DNA from: Sophora flavescens
Taxonomy: Eukaryota; Streptophyta; Magnoliopsida; Fabales; Fabaceae
Direction: 5' to 3'
Length of the DNA: 64,000 nucleotides
Assembly: GCA_030762895.1 (NCBI GenBank)
Contig: CM061067.1
Span: 56,144,200-56,208,199 of the forward strand
Shown here piece after piece: positions 33,491 through 44,905 of this stretch. The notes beneath the pieces are model-generated. The model was given only the letters and a program-made list of their open reading frames with translations, searched no databases and had not been told where the DNA came from. The position numbers and the translations under genes were made by a program. Every line of letters starts with the position of its first letter. The first letter of the stretch is position 1.

Positions 33491-34899
33491 AATTTCTACC
33501 CAAGTTTTGACTGGAATGTGAAGCAAACACCCGCTACCGACTCGGTAAGTTGTTCCATTTTTCTCCTCTCTCCGACTTGATTATTTACATTGGAGACAAT
33601 GTAAGTAATCAAGCTTGGGGTAGGGGTATTTATTTTTGCATTTGCATTGTTGCATTCATATTGCATTCACATAGGCATAGATTGGTATGATCACATTCTA
33701 TAGATTGCCCCTCACTTAGAACATGCATCCGATTGTGAGAACTTGGAGCCAAATGAATTGAGATAGTGAATTTACGAACCCAATTTTTTCATTATTCTTG
33801 TGATATGGCTAAAAATAAAAAAATTCTTGAGATAGTCATTTGATAGTTGATAATTAGCATGTGGTTCCTTAAGCTTGAGTACCTCACTGATTTTTGAACT
33901 ACTAAATGTAAGATTTTGAGCCAAAAGGGGGTATTCACTAAATCTACCCCATTTCTTGTGATAGAGTGATTTAATTCCTCATGGACTGTATTTTCTAGAA
34001 CTTGACTTGAAACCATTTCAAAACTTAAAAATTTTTGAAAACATTTTTGGAAATGATTGAGGCACTAGGTATTTTTCCGGCCTCCCGAGCTTTGAATGAT
34101 AAATGCTACCCCTTAGTTGCCCAATTTTGAGCCTAAAGATAAAATACTTTTCTTGGTACCTTGAATTAATTTGAGAAATAATGCTTGGTATGGCACCTTT
34201 TAAAGTATTACAAAAAGGGCAAATTGGTAGTTGGAAAAAGTATGGGAAGAAAAAGTTAGAAAGTAATTTCTCTTGAGCTATAAATCTCCCCTTCTCCAAA
34301 CAAATAAAAATGAAATAAACACAAAGAAAAAAAAATGGAGAAGGGGATGACGAAGAAAGTGAGAAATGAAAAAAAAAAAAAAAAGAAAAGAAAAGAAGAA
34401 AGGTGGAAAAAGTAAACCAATGCCCAAAAAGGGGGTATTTTAGAAGGTGTCATGCTTTGTAATGTTTGATAATCTGTCTAGCCTTCTTGAAATTCCCTTT
34501 CCTTGATTTTCCCACCTTACAATAAATCCCATGGCCACATTACAACCAAAGGAAAAGACCTCTTGATTCTTAAGTGTTTTCATTAATAAAGTGGAAATTT
34601 GGTTAATGGTCAAGCCTATGGTAAAATACTTTACTTGAGGAAATGGAGTGAATTGTCATAAACCCTAAAACACTTGAGTGAGGTGAGATGAGTGCCCAAA
34701 TCAGTGAGGACATGAACTTGAAGAACCTAAGCTTCTAATTGGACTTGAACTTGATTATCTCTTAAGTGCTTATTAAAAATGCCTATTACTTGGATTAGCT
34801 TCTAGGGTTTTTGGTTCACTATCCATGCTTTGAATGATTTATATCTTATGGCCTGAGTAATTGCTTGAGGGCAAGCAAAGTTTTAAGCTTGGGGTGATT

Positions 34900-36491
34900 T
34901 GATGAGTGTGATTCCACCTCATCTTTGTCCATCATTTTGCATGCATTTTCATGTAGTTTAGGCATATTTTTATTAGATTTTAGGTTAATTTTCCTTTGGA
35001 ACGGGTAAGGCGGTTTTCGTGTGTTGTTTTGCAGATATCAAGGGTAAATTGCTCAAGATCAACCATGATGAAGTTTGGATGAAGATGGAGCTTTAAAACT
35101 GAAGAAAATGAGCCAAACAGAGCCCATCACGGCCTAGCCGTGATGCTCATCACGGCCATGATCGAGCAAAACTGAAAAAGAAGAAAGGTCAAGTCGAGTG
35201 CATCACGGCCTGGCCGTGATAGCCATCACGGCCGTGACCCAAAACCACCAAAAGTCAGAGCACATCACGGCCCAGCCGTGAAATTCTTCACGGCCATTAC
35301 AGAGGGCTCGCGTCGCGAGCATCATTCTCGCCCCGCGAGAGACCGAATTCTGCATTGCAACCAGAAGCAGAGACCGTCACGGCCTGGCCGTGATGGCCAT
35401 CACGGCCGTGACGCGCATTACTTGGACCTGAAGAAACCGAAATAGATCAGATTTTGAGTTGGTTTGGGACTCTAACTTCCCCATTTCTATAAATATGGAC
35501 CAAGGCATCAGATACAGGGGGGAATAATCTACACATTAGGGGCTACTACTCTAGGCATAGATTTAGGATCTCTTCTCCTCTTCTCCTCTCTTCTCTTTTC
35601 TGATTTTCAGTATGTTGTCAACCCAGCTTGTCATCTCCATGGCAAGACTGGAGTAGTAGCTTAGTTTCTAGGGACTAGGGCTCTGCCCGAAGTTTGTTTA
35701 TGATGTAAATTTGATGTAAACTCTTTGTTAATTACGAATTACTTTAGATCTGATTTCTAGTGTGTTTATCACTCATAAATTTCGGCAACCGTTTATTTAC
35801 GTGACATAGACGTTCTAAGGAGGAACCTAACGGTGAACTTAGGATCTCTAGGGTGATTCACTCGTAAAGCCCGGCAGCCACTGGTTTGTGAGATGTGAAT
35901 GATCCAAGGAGGAACCTAGCGGTGAACTAGGGTTATTTGCATGACCGAGACATTTCAAGGAGGAACCTAGCGGTGAACTTGGGTGTCGGACCTATAGAAG
36001 TCAGACTTGGGACTGAAATCACGAGAGTTAGAAGCCGTCCCTCGAGGAGCAACGAGTTGTCACGGAACGCAAAGGGTCCAATCTGGGATCGACTACCACG
36101 AGAGTAGGGGTCGGGTCAATTGGGCACGGCTTTTGTAACTCGAGAGGGAACTTAAGCTATCAGAGGATAAACTCGCCTTCAAGGCAATTTCGGTAATCAA
36201 CAAAGGTAAATCAGTTAGCAACATAAACAACCTCAAAGGTAACCCAAATCCCTAGGAACCCGTTTTAGATAAAAACCCCATAAACAATTGTTTTCTGTTT
36301 TAATTGTTCTCTGCTCATCTATCTTTCAATTCAAAAACCAATTTCAAAACCCTCTCTAAAAAGTCCAGAACTTAATCGATTCGAAATTCATTGTGATTCG
36401 GGAACACAGTCTCTGTGGGTTCGATATCTTTTATTACTTGACGGCAGTCCGGTACACTTGCCGGATTCGCACGTGCATCCGCACGACATCA
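34900..36491 (+). repeat. E4 3' LTR
   Basis: 1592 bp, TGATGAGTGTG to GCACGACATCA. It differs from the 5' LTR by a few substitutions and small indels in the palindrome region and by 10 extra bases near 36237. Confidence 0.93.
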
Positions 36492-36496
36492 ATGCT

Positions 36497-39154
36497 GCCT
36501 TCAGAAAGAGAGTTCGCCGAGCTCAATTGGAATCATTGTATCGGTTCCATAGGTTAGCTTGAATGGCGTTTCACTAGTTGAAGACTGCGGTGACCAATGG
36601 TAAGCCCATAGGATTCTTGGTAATTCTTCAACCCATGCCCCTTTTGATTGGCCTAACCTTCTTATGAGCTCGTTCAAAATTACTTTGTTGGCTGCTTCTG
36701 CTTGTCCGTTTGTTTATGGATGCTCAACCGAGGTCACTTTATGTTTGATTCCGAGATTGGAGTAGAACTCTCTAATCTCTTTATCGGTGAATTGCTTTCC
36801 ATTATCTCTAACATATGATGCTTTTCCATACAAAACTCTGAACCTTTTTAGCTGTTATGGTAGCTAATGGTTATACTTCAATCCACTTAGTGAAGTAGTC
36901 TACTCCTACCAGCAAGAACTTGACTTGACCTTTAGCAACTGGGAAAGGACCTACTATATCCACCCCCCACATAGTAAAGGGCCACCACGAGAACATGGAA
37001 TGGAGCTCTTCTCCTGGAGCTCGTGCTACATTGGCGAACTTCTGACAAGGCTCACACCTATTAGTCCAGGTAGCACAATCCAATCTCATGGTCGGCCAGT
37101 AAAACCCCGCTCGCAGGACCCGAGCTGCTAGAGATCGGCCACCCGAATGCATTCCACAGATTCCTCGGTGCATCTCGTCCATTACGTACTCGGAGTGCTC
37201 CTTTGCTATGCACTTTAGTAACGGCATGGAGAATCCTCTTCTGTACAGCTCTCCATCTCGATGGTGTAATGGCAAGATATTAGACGAATTCTCCTCGCCT
37301 CCTTAGGGTCATTGGGCAATTTGTCAGAGGCTAAATATTCCAAAATTGGTGTCATCCAGCCATGATCATAGTGCTCGGTCATTATCACTTCGGCACTTTT
37401 TATGCTTGGTTCGAGGAGATTCTCCTGAATGAAAGTTCTTAGCTGGCCAGCTTTCTTGGTGCTAGCCAACTTAGACAACAGATCTGCCCTGGAATTTTCC
37501 TCCTGAGGTATATGCTCAATAGTAAAATTATCAAATTCAGAAATTAGACTATTAACTTTCCAGAGATACCTGGTTAGTTGGGGATCCTTTGTTTGATAAT
37601 CACCTGAGACTTGTCCTATTAGAAGTTATGAGTCACTTCGGCATTTTAATTCTTTGACTCCAACCTCTTTAGCTAGCATCAGTCCTGTAATAAGGGCTTC
37701 ATATTCTGCTTGGTTGTTTGAAGCAGTAAACCCAAACTTTAAAGATTGTTCCAGGATTAGATCATCAGGACCTTCAATAATTATTCCATCTCCGCTTCCC
37801 TTTAAGTTAGATGAACCATCAACATATAGAAGCCAGATGAAGGATCCTGACCTCGACTTAGAAAAGAGTTCGACAATGAAGTCGGAGAGGCATTATGCTT
37901 TGATCGGTCCCATCGGCTCATATTGCAAACCGAACTCTGACAATTCTACTGACCAAGCTATCATTCGTCCGGCTAGATCGAGTTTCCTGAGCACCTGCTT
38001 TATTGGATGATCTGTTTTGACTATAACTTGGTGTGATTGGAAGTAAGGTCGTAACCTCCGAGCTGCCATGATTAAGGCGAGGACTAGTTTTTCAATTACT
38101 TGATACCGTGTTTTAGCATCTTTCAGAATTCTACTAACGTAATACACCGGCATCTGTTGTTTTTATTCTTCTTGGATGATTACTGCACTGATTGCATAAT
38201 CATTGACAGACAGATACAAGTACAGATCTTTGTCGAGCTGTGGCCGAGTGAGGATCGGGGGAGTGGCTAGAAAAAGTTTCATATCTTCAAAGGCTTTCTC
38301 AAACTCCTCGGTCCAGATGAACTCTTTTGGTTTTTTCAAAAGCTGGAAGAAGGGTCTTGCTTTTTCTGCGGATTTTGGGAGAAAGCAGGATAGAGAAGCT
38401 AATCGGTCAACTAACCTCTGAATTTCTTTCACATTCTGAGGGCTTCGCATTTCAATGACAGCTTTGCACTTATCAGGATTAGAGGAATTGAAGCTAATCG
38501 GCCAGCTAACCTCTGAATTTCTTTCACATTCTGAGGGCTTCTCATTTCAATGACAGCTTTGCACTTATCAGGATTAGCTTCAATTCCTCTATGCTTTAGC
38601 ATATATCCTAAGAACTTTCCTCCTTGTACACCAAATGAGCATTTTTCTGGATTTAACCTCATGTTGTACTTTCTGAGTTGGCTAAAAATTTCTTCAAGGT
38701 CAGCTGAGTATTGTTTTGGGTCATCGGACTTTACCACCATATCGTCAACATATACTTTTAGGTTCTTTTCGATCTGGTTGACAAAGGCTTTGTCCATAAG
38801 CCTTTGATATGTTGCGCCAGCATTTTTTAAACCGAAAGGCATTACTCGGTAGCAGTAGTTTGCCCCATCGGTCATAAAAGCTGTTTTTTCCTCATCGGGT
38901 GGATACATCCTTATCTGGTTAAAACCTGAATATGCATCCAAGAAGGACAAAACTCTACCCTGAAGCTCCGTCTACCAATCTGTTAATTTTGGGAAGATGA
39001 TAAGAATCCCTTTTACACGCTTTTGTTGAGATCGGTGTAGTCGGTGCACATTCTCCACTTACCATTGACCTTTCTAACTAACGCCACATTAGCTAGCCAA
39101 GTTGTGTGTTTCACCTCTCTGATGAAATTTGCTTTGACCAATTTGGCAGTCTCC
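36497..39154 (-). pseudogene. E2 RT, RNase H and integrase, broken
   Basis: Closest to E1 1-3124. The RT shows MPFGLKNAGATYQRLMD and YVDDMVVKS at about 38.7-38.9 kb. A 95-bp duplication at 38395-38576 breaks the frame in the middle of RT. RNase H text follows (38153 down to about 37.5 kb), then integrase (36871-37275) with HRGICGMH, CEPCQ and GVDIVGPF. At the integrase start the coding frame changes again, and about 30 codons near 36.8 kb are lost relative to E1, including the second catalytic region. The E4 insertion at 36496 separates the C-terminus. Confidence 0.86.
38395..38589. repeat. 95-bp imperfect tandem duplication with inverted filler in E2 RT
   Basis: About 87 bp (from GAAGCTAATCGG to CAGGATTA) occur at 38395-38481 and again at 38490-38576. 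The 8 bases between are part of GAGGAATTGAAGCTAAT (38482-38498), the reverse complement of ATTAGCTTCAATTCCTC at 38573-38589. E1 has a single copy. Confidence 0.85.
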
Positions 39155-41621
39155 TCAGCTACTGCTTGTCGCCTTTCTTCGCCAAGTTTTCTTTTTCTCT
39201 AAGCTACAGGCTTGGCTTCGGGACATATAGATATGGCACAGAAAATTGGGGTCTATGCCAGGCATATCGGATGTCTTCCAAGCAAACAAATCGGTGTTCT
39301 TTTTTAAAACTACTTGAATCTGTTGTTTGAGCGAGGGGTCGAGCTGACTGCCGACCTTGGTGCACTGTTCAGCTTGGGCTCCCAGTTGGAACTTCTCTAA
39401 AAACTCTGTTGGTTCGGCTCTGGACTCGTACATCTCCATCCTTGGATCTAGTTCAAACATGCTGACCGAGCTCGCTGAGGTAACCGAACTGACCGAGCTC
39501 ACCACTTTCGCTTTATCATCTTCGGCATTCTTTGCGATGTTCTGGTTTCGGGTAACCTTCAGACTATCCACATAGCATTTCCTGGCCATCCTTTGGTCAT
39601 CTCGGACAACGACTATCTCTCCGGACTCGGCTGGGAACTTCATTGTGAGATGTGGGGTAGAGACAATCGCTCCGAGTTCATTCAACGTTGGCCTTCCAAT
39701 AAGGATGTTGTACGACGTGCTAGCATCCACAATACCATATCTGACTGATACGGTCCGTAAGAGTTTTCCCTCTCCAAACGTTGTTAAGAGGTCTATATAA
39801 CCTCGGGTGTTTACTTGCTCTCCGGCGAACCCTACTAGCTTGTCTTCCTGCTCTTTTATCAGCTTTTCTGGAATTCCAAGTTTTTTGAAGGTTGCCAGGT
39901 ATAAAATATCATCCAAGCTTCCCTGATCAACAAGTGTTTGTTTGACCGAGAAGTTGACTAATTCGACCGTTAGCACTATTGGGTCATCTTGATTTGGATC
40001 CAGCCCTTGGAAGTCATCATCTGAGAAAGGTATGGGAGGTCTCATCCTTGTAGGTTTTACAGACACCGTGTGTACAGATCGGATGGCTTTTACATGACGT
40101 CGCTGAGCTGAACTCTTTGTTCCTCCACCTGCAAATCCTCCTGAGATTGTATTGATGACTCCTATGACTCCTCCTTCTGTTTCTTCATTAGGAGCCCTCT
40201 GATTGTTCACCCGATCTCCGTTCTGATTATTCCCTTTCTGGTTTACATCTCGGTTACGATTGTCATAACCGTGTCTCCCTCATCATTGGCCAGCTCGTCC
40301 GCCTCCATTATCATCTCTGCGAACGAACCAGTCAAGACGGCCTGCTTGTATCAAGTCCTCAATTTTTTCCTGAGCTGTTTTACAGTCTTCAGTGGAGTGA
40401 CCATAGTTTTGATGCCATTTACACTCTTTACTTCTGTTTGCACTGGCCAGAGTTTTAGACGGCCAAGGTAAGGTGAGTAACTCGGCGTTGTACACCTCCT
40501 GGAGAATGGTTACCCGAGATCGGTTTAGCGGTGTATAGGACTGGTACCTGGTTGCCTCTCCGAGAACCCCCTTTCATTGGTCTTTTGGGTCCTTTGTGGA
40601 TTAGCCCCCTATCTCTTTCTTTGCTCAAGATCGAGCTCTTGTCTTCAAAACCTCTTTCTCTCCTTTTGGACTCTACCATCTCTTCCGAGTTCATGAAACA
40701 CGTGGCTTTTTCCTGCAACTCTTCAAAATCTCTCGGTGGTTTTCGAGATAAATACTGAAATAATGGTCCCGGCTTCAAACCGCCCATGACGGTATGTAGA
40801 CAGAGTTCCGAGCTCATATTGGGAATTAAAATTTGTTTGGCACTAAAACGAGCCATATAATCTCTAAGTGATTCATTCTTTTCTTGTTTAAAATTCACCA
40901 GCGAGACCGAGTGCCTTTTATGCTTTCGACTCGCTGCAAATTATGCAGTGAACTTTGTTACAAGCACATCAAAGGAATCAATTAACCGAGGTGGAAGATT
41001 CGTAAGCCAGGTTAACGCAGGGTCTTGCAAAGTAGTTGGAAAATTTTTGCACATGACGGCTTCCAAATCGGTCACCAAGTAAACAGAAGAAATAAAGGAT
41101 TCTACGTGCTTGGTTGGGTCAATGGTGCCATTGAATTTATCAATGTTAAGAGGCTTAAAATGTCTAGGTATGATTACCTCATCGATGTCATCCGTGAACG
41201 GCAACCACGGTCGTCAGTCTGTTACCCTTTCTTTCTAGACAGTCCTTTCGGCACGAGATTTAAATCCTGAACCCTCTGGGCGAGGTTTGGTCTTGGACGG
41301 TCGGTTCGTATCATGATGAGAAGGCACGTATGATGGATCCTTTTGGCTACTCTCGGGTGAGGATTGCTCTTCCTCGGAAGGCATCACTGATCTTTCTCTT
41401 TTCTGAGCTCTTAACAGCCTTTGATTCTGAGCACGTATCTCCTTATTCTCCTCACGCAGCTGCCTTAACTGTGCCATAACCTCTCCCAGCTGAGGGTTAT
41501 CTTCATTGATGGGCGGGGGCGGGGAATTGTCACGGTTCTGGCTCGTGTTTGAAGCCTCATGATTTACATGGTTTGTGTTGTTCGCCCCTCCCTTCGGTCC
41601 ATTCCGTGTAGTCACCATCAA
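39155..41621 (-). pseudogene. E2 gag and protease, broken
   Basis: Starts at ATG 41621 (MMVTTRNGPKGG). An N-terminal Gln/Glu-rich coiled segment (EVMAQLRQLREENKEIRAQN) is followed by the capsid-like region (FNGTIDPTKHVESF) and a complete finger C-x2-H-x4-H-x4-C (CKWHQNYGHSTEDC). The protease has LVDQGSLDDILY, with DQGS as the active-site region, and ILIGRPTLNELGA. Stops lie near 41234 and 40940, and frame changes occur between 40500 and 40200. Its state is a little better than E1 in catalytic residues but worse in frame. Confidence 0.86.
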
Positions 41622-41675
41622 GCTTTCTTATGGAACCGGGGAAAGTGTTTCCTCGGCCCTACGGTGGGCATCAAA

Positions 41676-42229
41676 TGTTTCTGTCGAGATCCGACTTGCC
41701 GGAATCTCGCCGTAGAACGTGTAACCAAGAGTGAACACCGGGGTTGTTTTAGATTATGGCTTGACAAAATATTGTATTCCGGTCCTACGTATCCCAATGG
41801 GAATCAAAGCCAGACGTAGTTCTCGGTGCAACCCTTGGCCATACGGTGATCTCAAACCCTTAATCTTGTATCTGATGAATACCAGCGAGCAAGGACTCTT
41901 CAATAGTCTCTTGGTCAAGCTGGTTCCTCTAATACGCGTAAGGGAGATTCACCTAGCTCAGTTAAAAGTGACTCTCTCTTTTGGGTTCTCCTCCTTTTAT
42001 ACTAGGATCCCCATATCTTTAGGAGATCTGGATTTATCTCCTTTTATCTCTTAAATCTTCTTTGAGATATGATTTCCTTAATTTGAGGGATTTTATCTCT
42101 TGTAACCGGATAAGGTTATTTGAGATAATATCAGGATCATTAAAGATAATATCAATATCTTATCTTTCCTACCTTTATTGGATCGGGTATCCAAGCTCAG
42201 TGACCGGATTTTACCCCTCGACCAGTACA
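41676..42229 (-). repeat. E2 5' LTR
   Basis: 554 bp, plus-strand TGTTTCTGTC to CCAGTACA. A TATAAAAGG motif on the minus strand lies at about 41994-42002. Confidence 0.92.
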
Positions 42230-42234
42230 CAATT

Positions 42235-42720
42235 CTTCCAAAACTTCTGAAAAACTTGTTGTAAAGGGCTGTTGTTTGCACTATTGGACAACAAATAATT
42301 TTGCGAGATAAGCAGAACTAACAGTAAAAACCAGGGACTTATCCTTCTTCCAAATCCAATTATCTTTTTTTTATAAGCCAAATCCAATTATCTTATTCTT
42401 CTTTGCAAAAATTGACATTACTAACCTAGTTTCTCAGCAACTATTCCTCCCACAAACATGTTCCTTCTCCACCTAAGATTGATTTAATATTGTTCCATCT
42501 AGCATCGTGAACCACATGGTCAAGTAAACCATATCTAAACTGCAATATTTTATATCAAACAGCATCTTTATCTACTAGACAGCGCCATTTACATTTAGCT
42601 GAGAGGCTAAGATTAAACAACTTCAAACTTCTAATACCCAAGTCCCAAACCCCCATAGTTCTCAGGCTGACAAATTTTATCCAAACTCACCTAAAATTAT
42701 CTGTGTATACTGCCGCCACA
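42235..42720 (-). pseudogene. LINE ORF2 fragment, zinc-binding region
   Basis: Minus-strand translation of about 42540-42690 reads GVWDLGIRSLKLFNLSLSAK and then KWRCLVDKDAV, a TGA, and YKILQFRYG. This is the conserved block after the RT domain in plant L1-type LINEs. Several stops follow. The copy is old and was split by E2. Confidence 0.8.
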
Positions 42721-42968
42721 TGAAAGGAAGGTCTAGTCCTTTAGACCTCGGCCCATGAAGGCCTATTCCTTTAGGCTAACTTGATCGAGAGCGATCATCA
42801 TTATTAAATATTCCCATCATAATGAGATCAGAGACACAACATTTTCATGGACCTATATAAGGGAGGCAAATACTCAAATACTCAAGTCTCGAGAACCATT
42901 GAGACATCTCGGGACTCTCTCACTTTTTGTCAGAAAGGATCATCCCCATAAGAATATTCAGAACTAAC
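42721..42968. other. Unassigned stretch, LTR-like look
   Basis: Contains CCTATATAAGGGAGG at about 42852, like an LTR promoter, and CTCGAGAACCATTGAGAC. No partner repeat is seen in the window, so it could be a fragment of another LTR element or simply intergenic. Confidence 0.3.
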
Positions 42969-43080
42969 TCATTGTGCTAGTGCCATTATTTCCTTAGAAA
43001 CTCCAGTCACCTTGTAGAACACTGCCATAGAATCCTCTTCAAGCACAACCTCTTTAAAAGGCATTTTCCAAGCCTGATTC
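42969..43080 (-). pseudogene. RNase H-like (RVT_3 type) fragment
   Basis: Encodes AWKMPFKEVVLEEDSMAVF, like the GF..vvLEsDSl.vv block of plant LINE-associated RNase H domains. It is cut off upstream by the MITE-like sequence at 43081. Confidence 0.45.
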
Positions 43081-43417
43081 AGTGTGTGTTTGGTTTGAAG
43101 TGTTAGAAGTGTTTCTACCATGGTCAAACATGGTTTGATAGAATATTTCTTATGTTTTACTCTCATGGCCAGAAGTTATTATAGTCTCAAAATCATGTCC
43201 ATCTTGAAGCTGAAATTTGTAGCTTTCACGTTGGATCCAAAAATTGATAATGCAATTTGTGACTTGACAAGTAATATTGAGTCAATAAATCACTTTTTTC
43301 GTGAAGACATCCAAACATAAATCATTTCACTTTCAACTCACTTTTAACCAAAATCAATTCTACAAAATCAATTACTTTCATAATCAGGTTTGTTAAAAAC
43401 TCATCCAAATACACACT
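43081..43417. mobile_element. MITE-like element
   Basis: Ends are AGTGTGTGTTTGG and, reverse-complemented, AGTGTGTATTTGG (12 of 13). About 337 bp, no coding capacity. No clear target duplication. A diverged relative lies at 53259-53395. Confidence 0.55.
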
Positions 43418-43812
43418 TTATCTTTCGAAAGCACTGCTAGGTACAATTTAATATTTTTCTCAAAAAAATTTTACAGTAGTCAAAGAGTAGGGGCAGATGT
43501 GTCATGGGTGAACTCCGTCTGGTTCAAAAATCAAAATTCTAATTCCTTCTAAACCTGAATGAAAAAGTACAATTCTCTCCTAACGTCTTATTCTTAATTC
43601 ACTAACACTGTAGTGCCCGGTGGCGGATTTGAGTAAAAAAATTGGGGTAGCAGCTAAATACTAGACAAAATAATGTACTTAAAATTTATAATTATTAATA
43701 CATAATTTTATCATTCAAATACATAAATCGATTAAACATTCAATTTGTGAAATCCTAATTAGTGTTTATTCATCTTGTAATAGTGTATGCACGTAAGGAA
43801 AATTAGGAAGGT
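43418..43812. other. Intergenic, no gene
   Basis: AT-rich. GGTGGCGGATTTGAG at about 43620 resembles the inverse of AAGATCCGCTGTGAC near 44670, possibly the ends of an old DNA element about 1.06 kb long. I see no coding potential. Confidence 0.35.
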
Positions 43813-43815
43813 TTA

Positions 43816-44129
43816 GGCTATGTTTAGAAGTCTTTATGGGAATGGAGTGAAATGATTAATAATGAAGTGATTAGTAATGGAATGAAGTGAAAAGACAAAA
43901 ATATCTCACTTCTATTGTTTGGAAGTTTAACGAGGGATATAGAAGAAAATCTCAAACCCCCAATTTGGAGGATATAAAAATGAGAGTTTTGAATGGAGTG
44001 GAGTGGTTTGAGTTACCATCATAAACCATCCCACTCCATTAATGAAAAAACTTCCAAACAATGGGTTAATGGATTTATACCACTCCACTTTATTACTAAC
44101 CATCACACCCTATCCTCCTAAACATAGCC
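43816..44129. mobile_element. MITE, PIF/Harbinger (Tourist) type
   Basis: 314 bp with terminal inverted repeats GGCTATGTTTAG and target duplication TTA (43813-43815 and 44130-44132). The inside is partly self-complementary (ATTAGTAATGG / ATTACTAACCAT). Confidence 0.85.
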
Positions 44130-44132
44130 TTA

Positions 44133-44710
44133 AGTAGATGAAGCTTTAAGTAGATGCACGAAGAAGAAGAAATATAGTTATAGTAGGCCCTAATGATGTT
44201 GAGGAAATAATACTCATTTTGATATAATTGTTTAGCTAATTTTTTTTTAGGATAAGCAAACAACTTGTATTAAATAAGACTAGAAGGGGTAATATAACTA
44301 AATACTAAAGTCAACAAATAACTTAGAAGCATAAAAGAATCCAATATAACTAATACACGACAAAAATACTAGAAGGTGGAATACTTTTAAATCAACAGAG
44401 TCTAATAATAATATTCCCAAAAAAAATATATCATAGTTTGTGGGTTTTGTATGTTTATATTGTCCAAATTATTTTAATGGTGTCATACATAACTTTTGTA
44501 ATTATTTGAATATTTTTAAATTAATAAGATCTAATAATAATGTTTCATAAAATAAAATTTATGATAATTTGTGAATTTTACGTTGCACAAATTATTTTAT
44601 GAGTATCATACATAATTTTTTATATAAAAATTTTAAGAAAAAAAGTCGGGGTCACCCTTCTACTGTTAAGATCCGCTGTGACTATACCACCCGGGTTATC
44701 ATGTATGTAT
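44133..44710. other. Intergenic, no gene
   Basis: AT-rich. A segment near 44395-44480 (AATACTTTTAAATCAACAGAG, TAATAATAATATTCCC) is loosely repeated at 44508-44600, probably an old tandem duplication. Nothing coding. Confidence 0.4.
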
Positions 44711-44905
44711 TTTATATAGGATAATGTTTTTTTGAACATATTTTGAGGACATCATATGATATCTTCTTTGTTTTTTGTGGTATTCTCGAAACGCGTATAC
44801 GTAAAGATGATAAAAATTAAGTAAGAGATAGAAACAAACATATACGGTATCATATATGATGTCTAAATTTTGTGTTCAAATATCACAACTCTTTTATATA
44901 TAACT
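44711..44905. mobile_element. Short hairpin MITE
   Basis: About 195 bp whose two halves are inverted copies (GAACATATTTTGAGGACATCAT against ATGATGTCTAAATTTTGTGTTC). Exact ends and family not fixed. Confidence 0.55.

Larger units (their letters stand above)
33050..34899 (+). other. E4 3' non-coding region
   Basis: No gene. It starts with AAGCGCTTCTTGGGAGGCAA, typical of Athila elements, then the hairpin at 33146-33175 and four palindrome units at 33262-33490. After these come a short inverted pair TTACATTGGAG/CAATGTAAG at about 33583-33605 and a long AT-rich stretch with poly-A/GA near 34370. It ends with AAGCTTGGGGTGATT, the likely polypurine tract, against the 3' LTR. Confidence 0.75.
28956..36491 (+). 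mobile_element. E4: Athila-like element with gag-protease only
   Basis: 7536 bp, TSD ATGCT at 28951-28955 and 36492-36496, inserted in the integrase of E2. Order: 5' LTR, tRNA-Asp-type primer site, one long open ORF (gag plus protease), long 3' non-coding region, purine tract, 3' LTR. There is no RT, RNase H or integrase. The LTRs differ mainly by a few small changes and a 10-bp indel, so this is the youngest-looking insertion. It would need enzymes in trans. Confidence 0.93.
6948..42229 (-). mobile_element. E2: Ty3/gypsy Tat/Retand element hosting three nested retrotransposons
   Basis: Flanked by CAATT at 6943-6947 and 42230-42234. On the minus strand it reads 5' LTR 41676-42229, gag-protease 39155-41621, RT-RNaseH-integrase 36497-39154 and 28609-28950, a 76-bp tandem repeat array, an antisense spliced ORF (plus strand 16868-27509), polypurine tract, then the 3' LTR (15784-16002 plus 6948-7282). 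Guests are E3 (7283-15779), E5 (17006-25480) and E4 (28956-36491). Subtracting guests and TSD copies leaves about 10.76 kb. An extra ORF between pol and the 3' LTR, antisense to pol, is a known trait of the Tat lineage. Confidence 0.93.

Noticed and set aside
43610..44690. Possible old DNA element with GGCGGATTT / AAGATCCGC ends
   Set aside because: End similarity is short and no target duplication was found; kept only as a remark in the intergenic entry.
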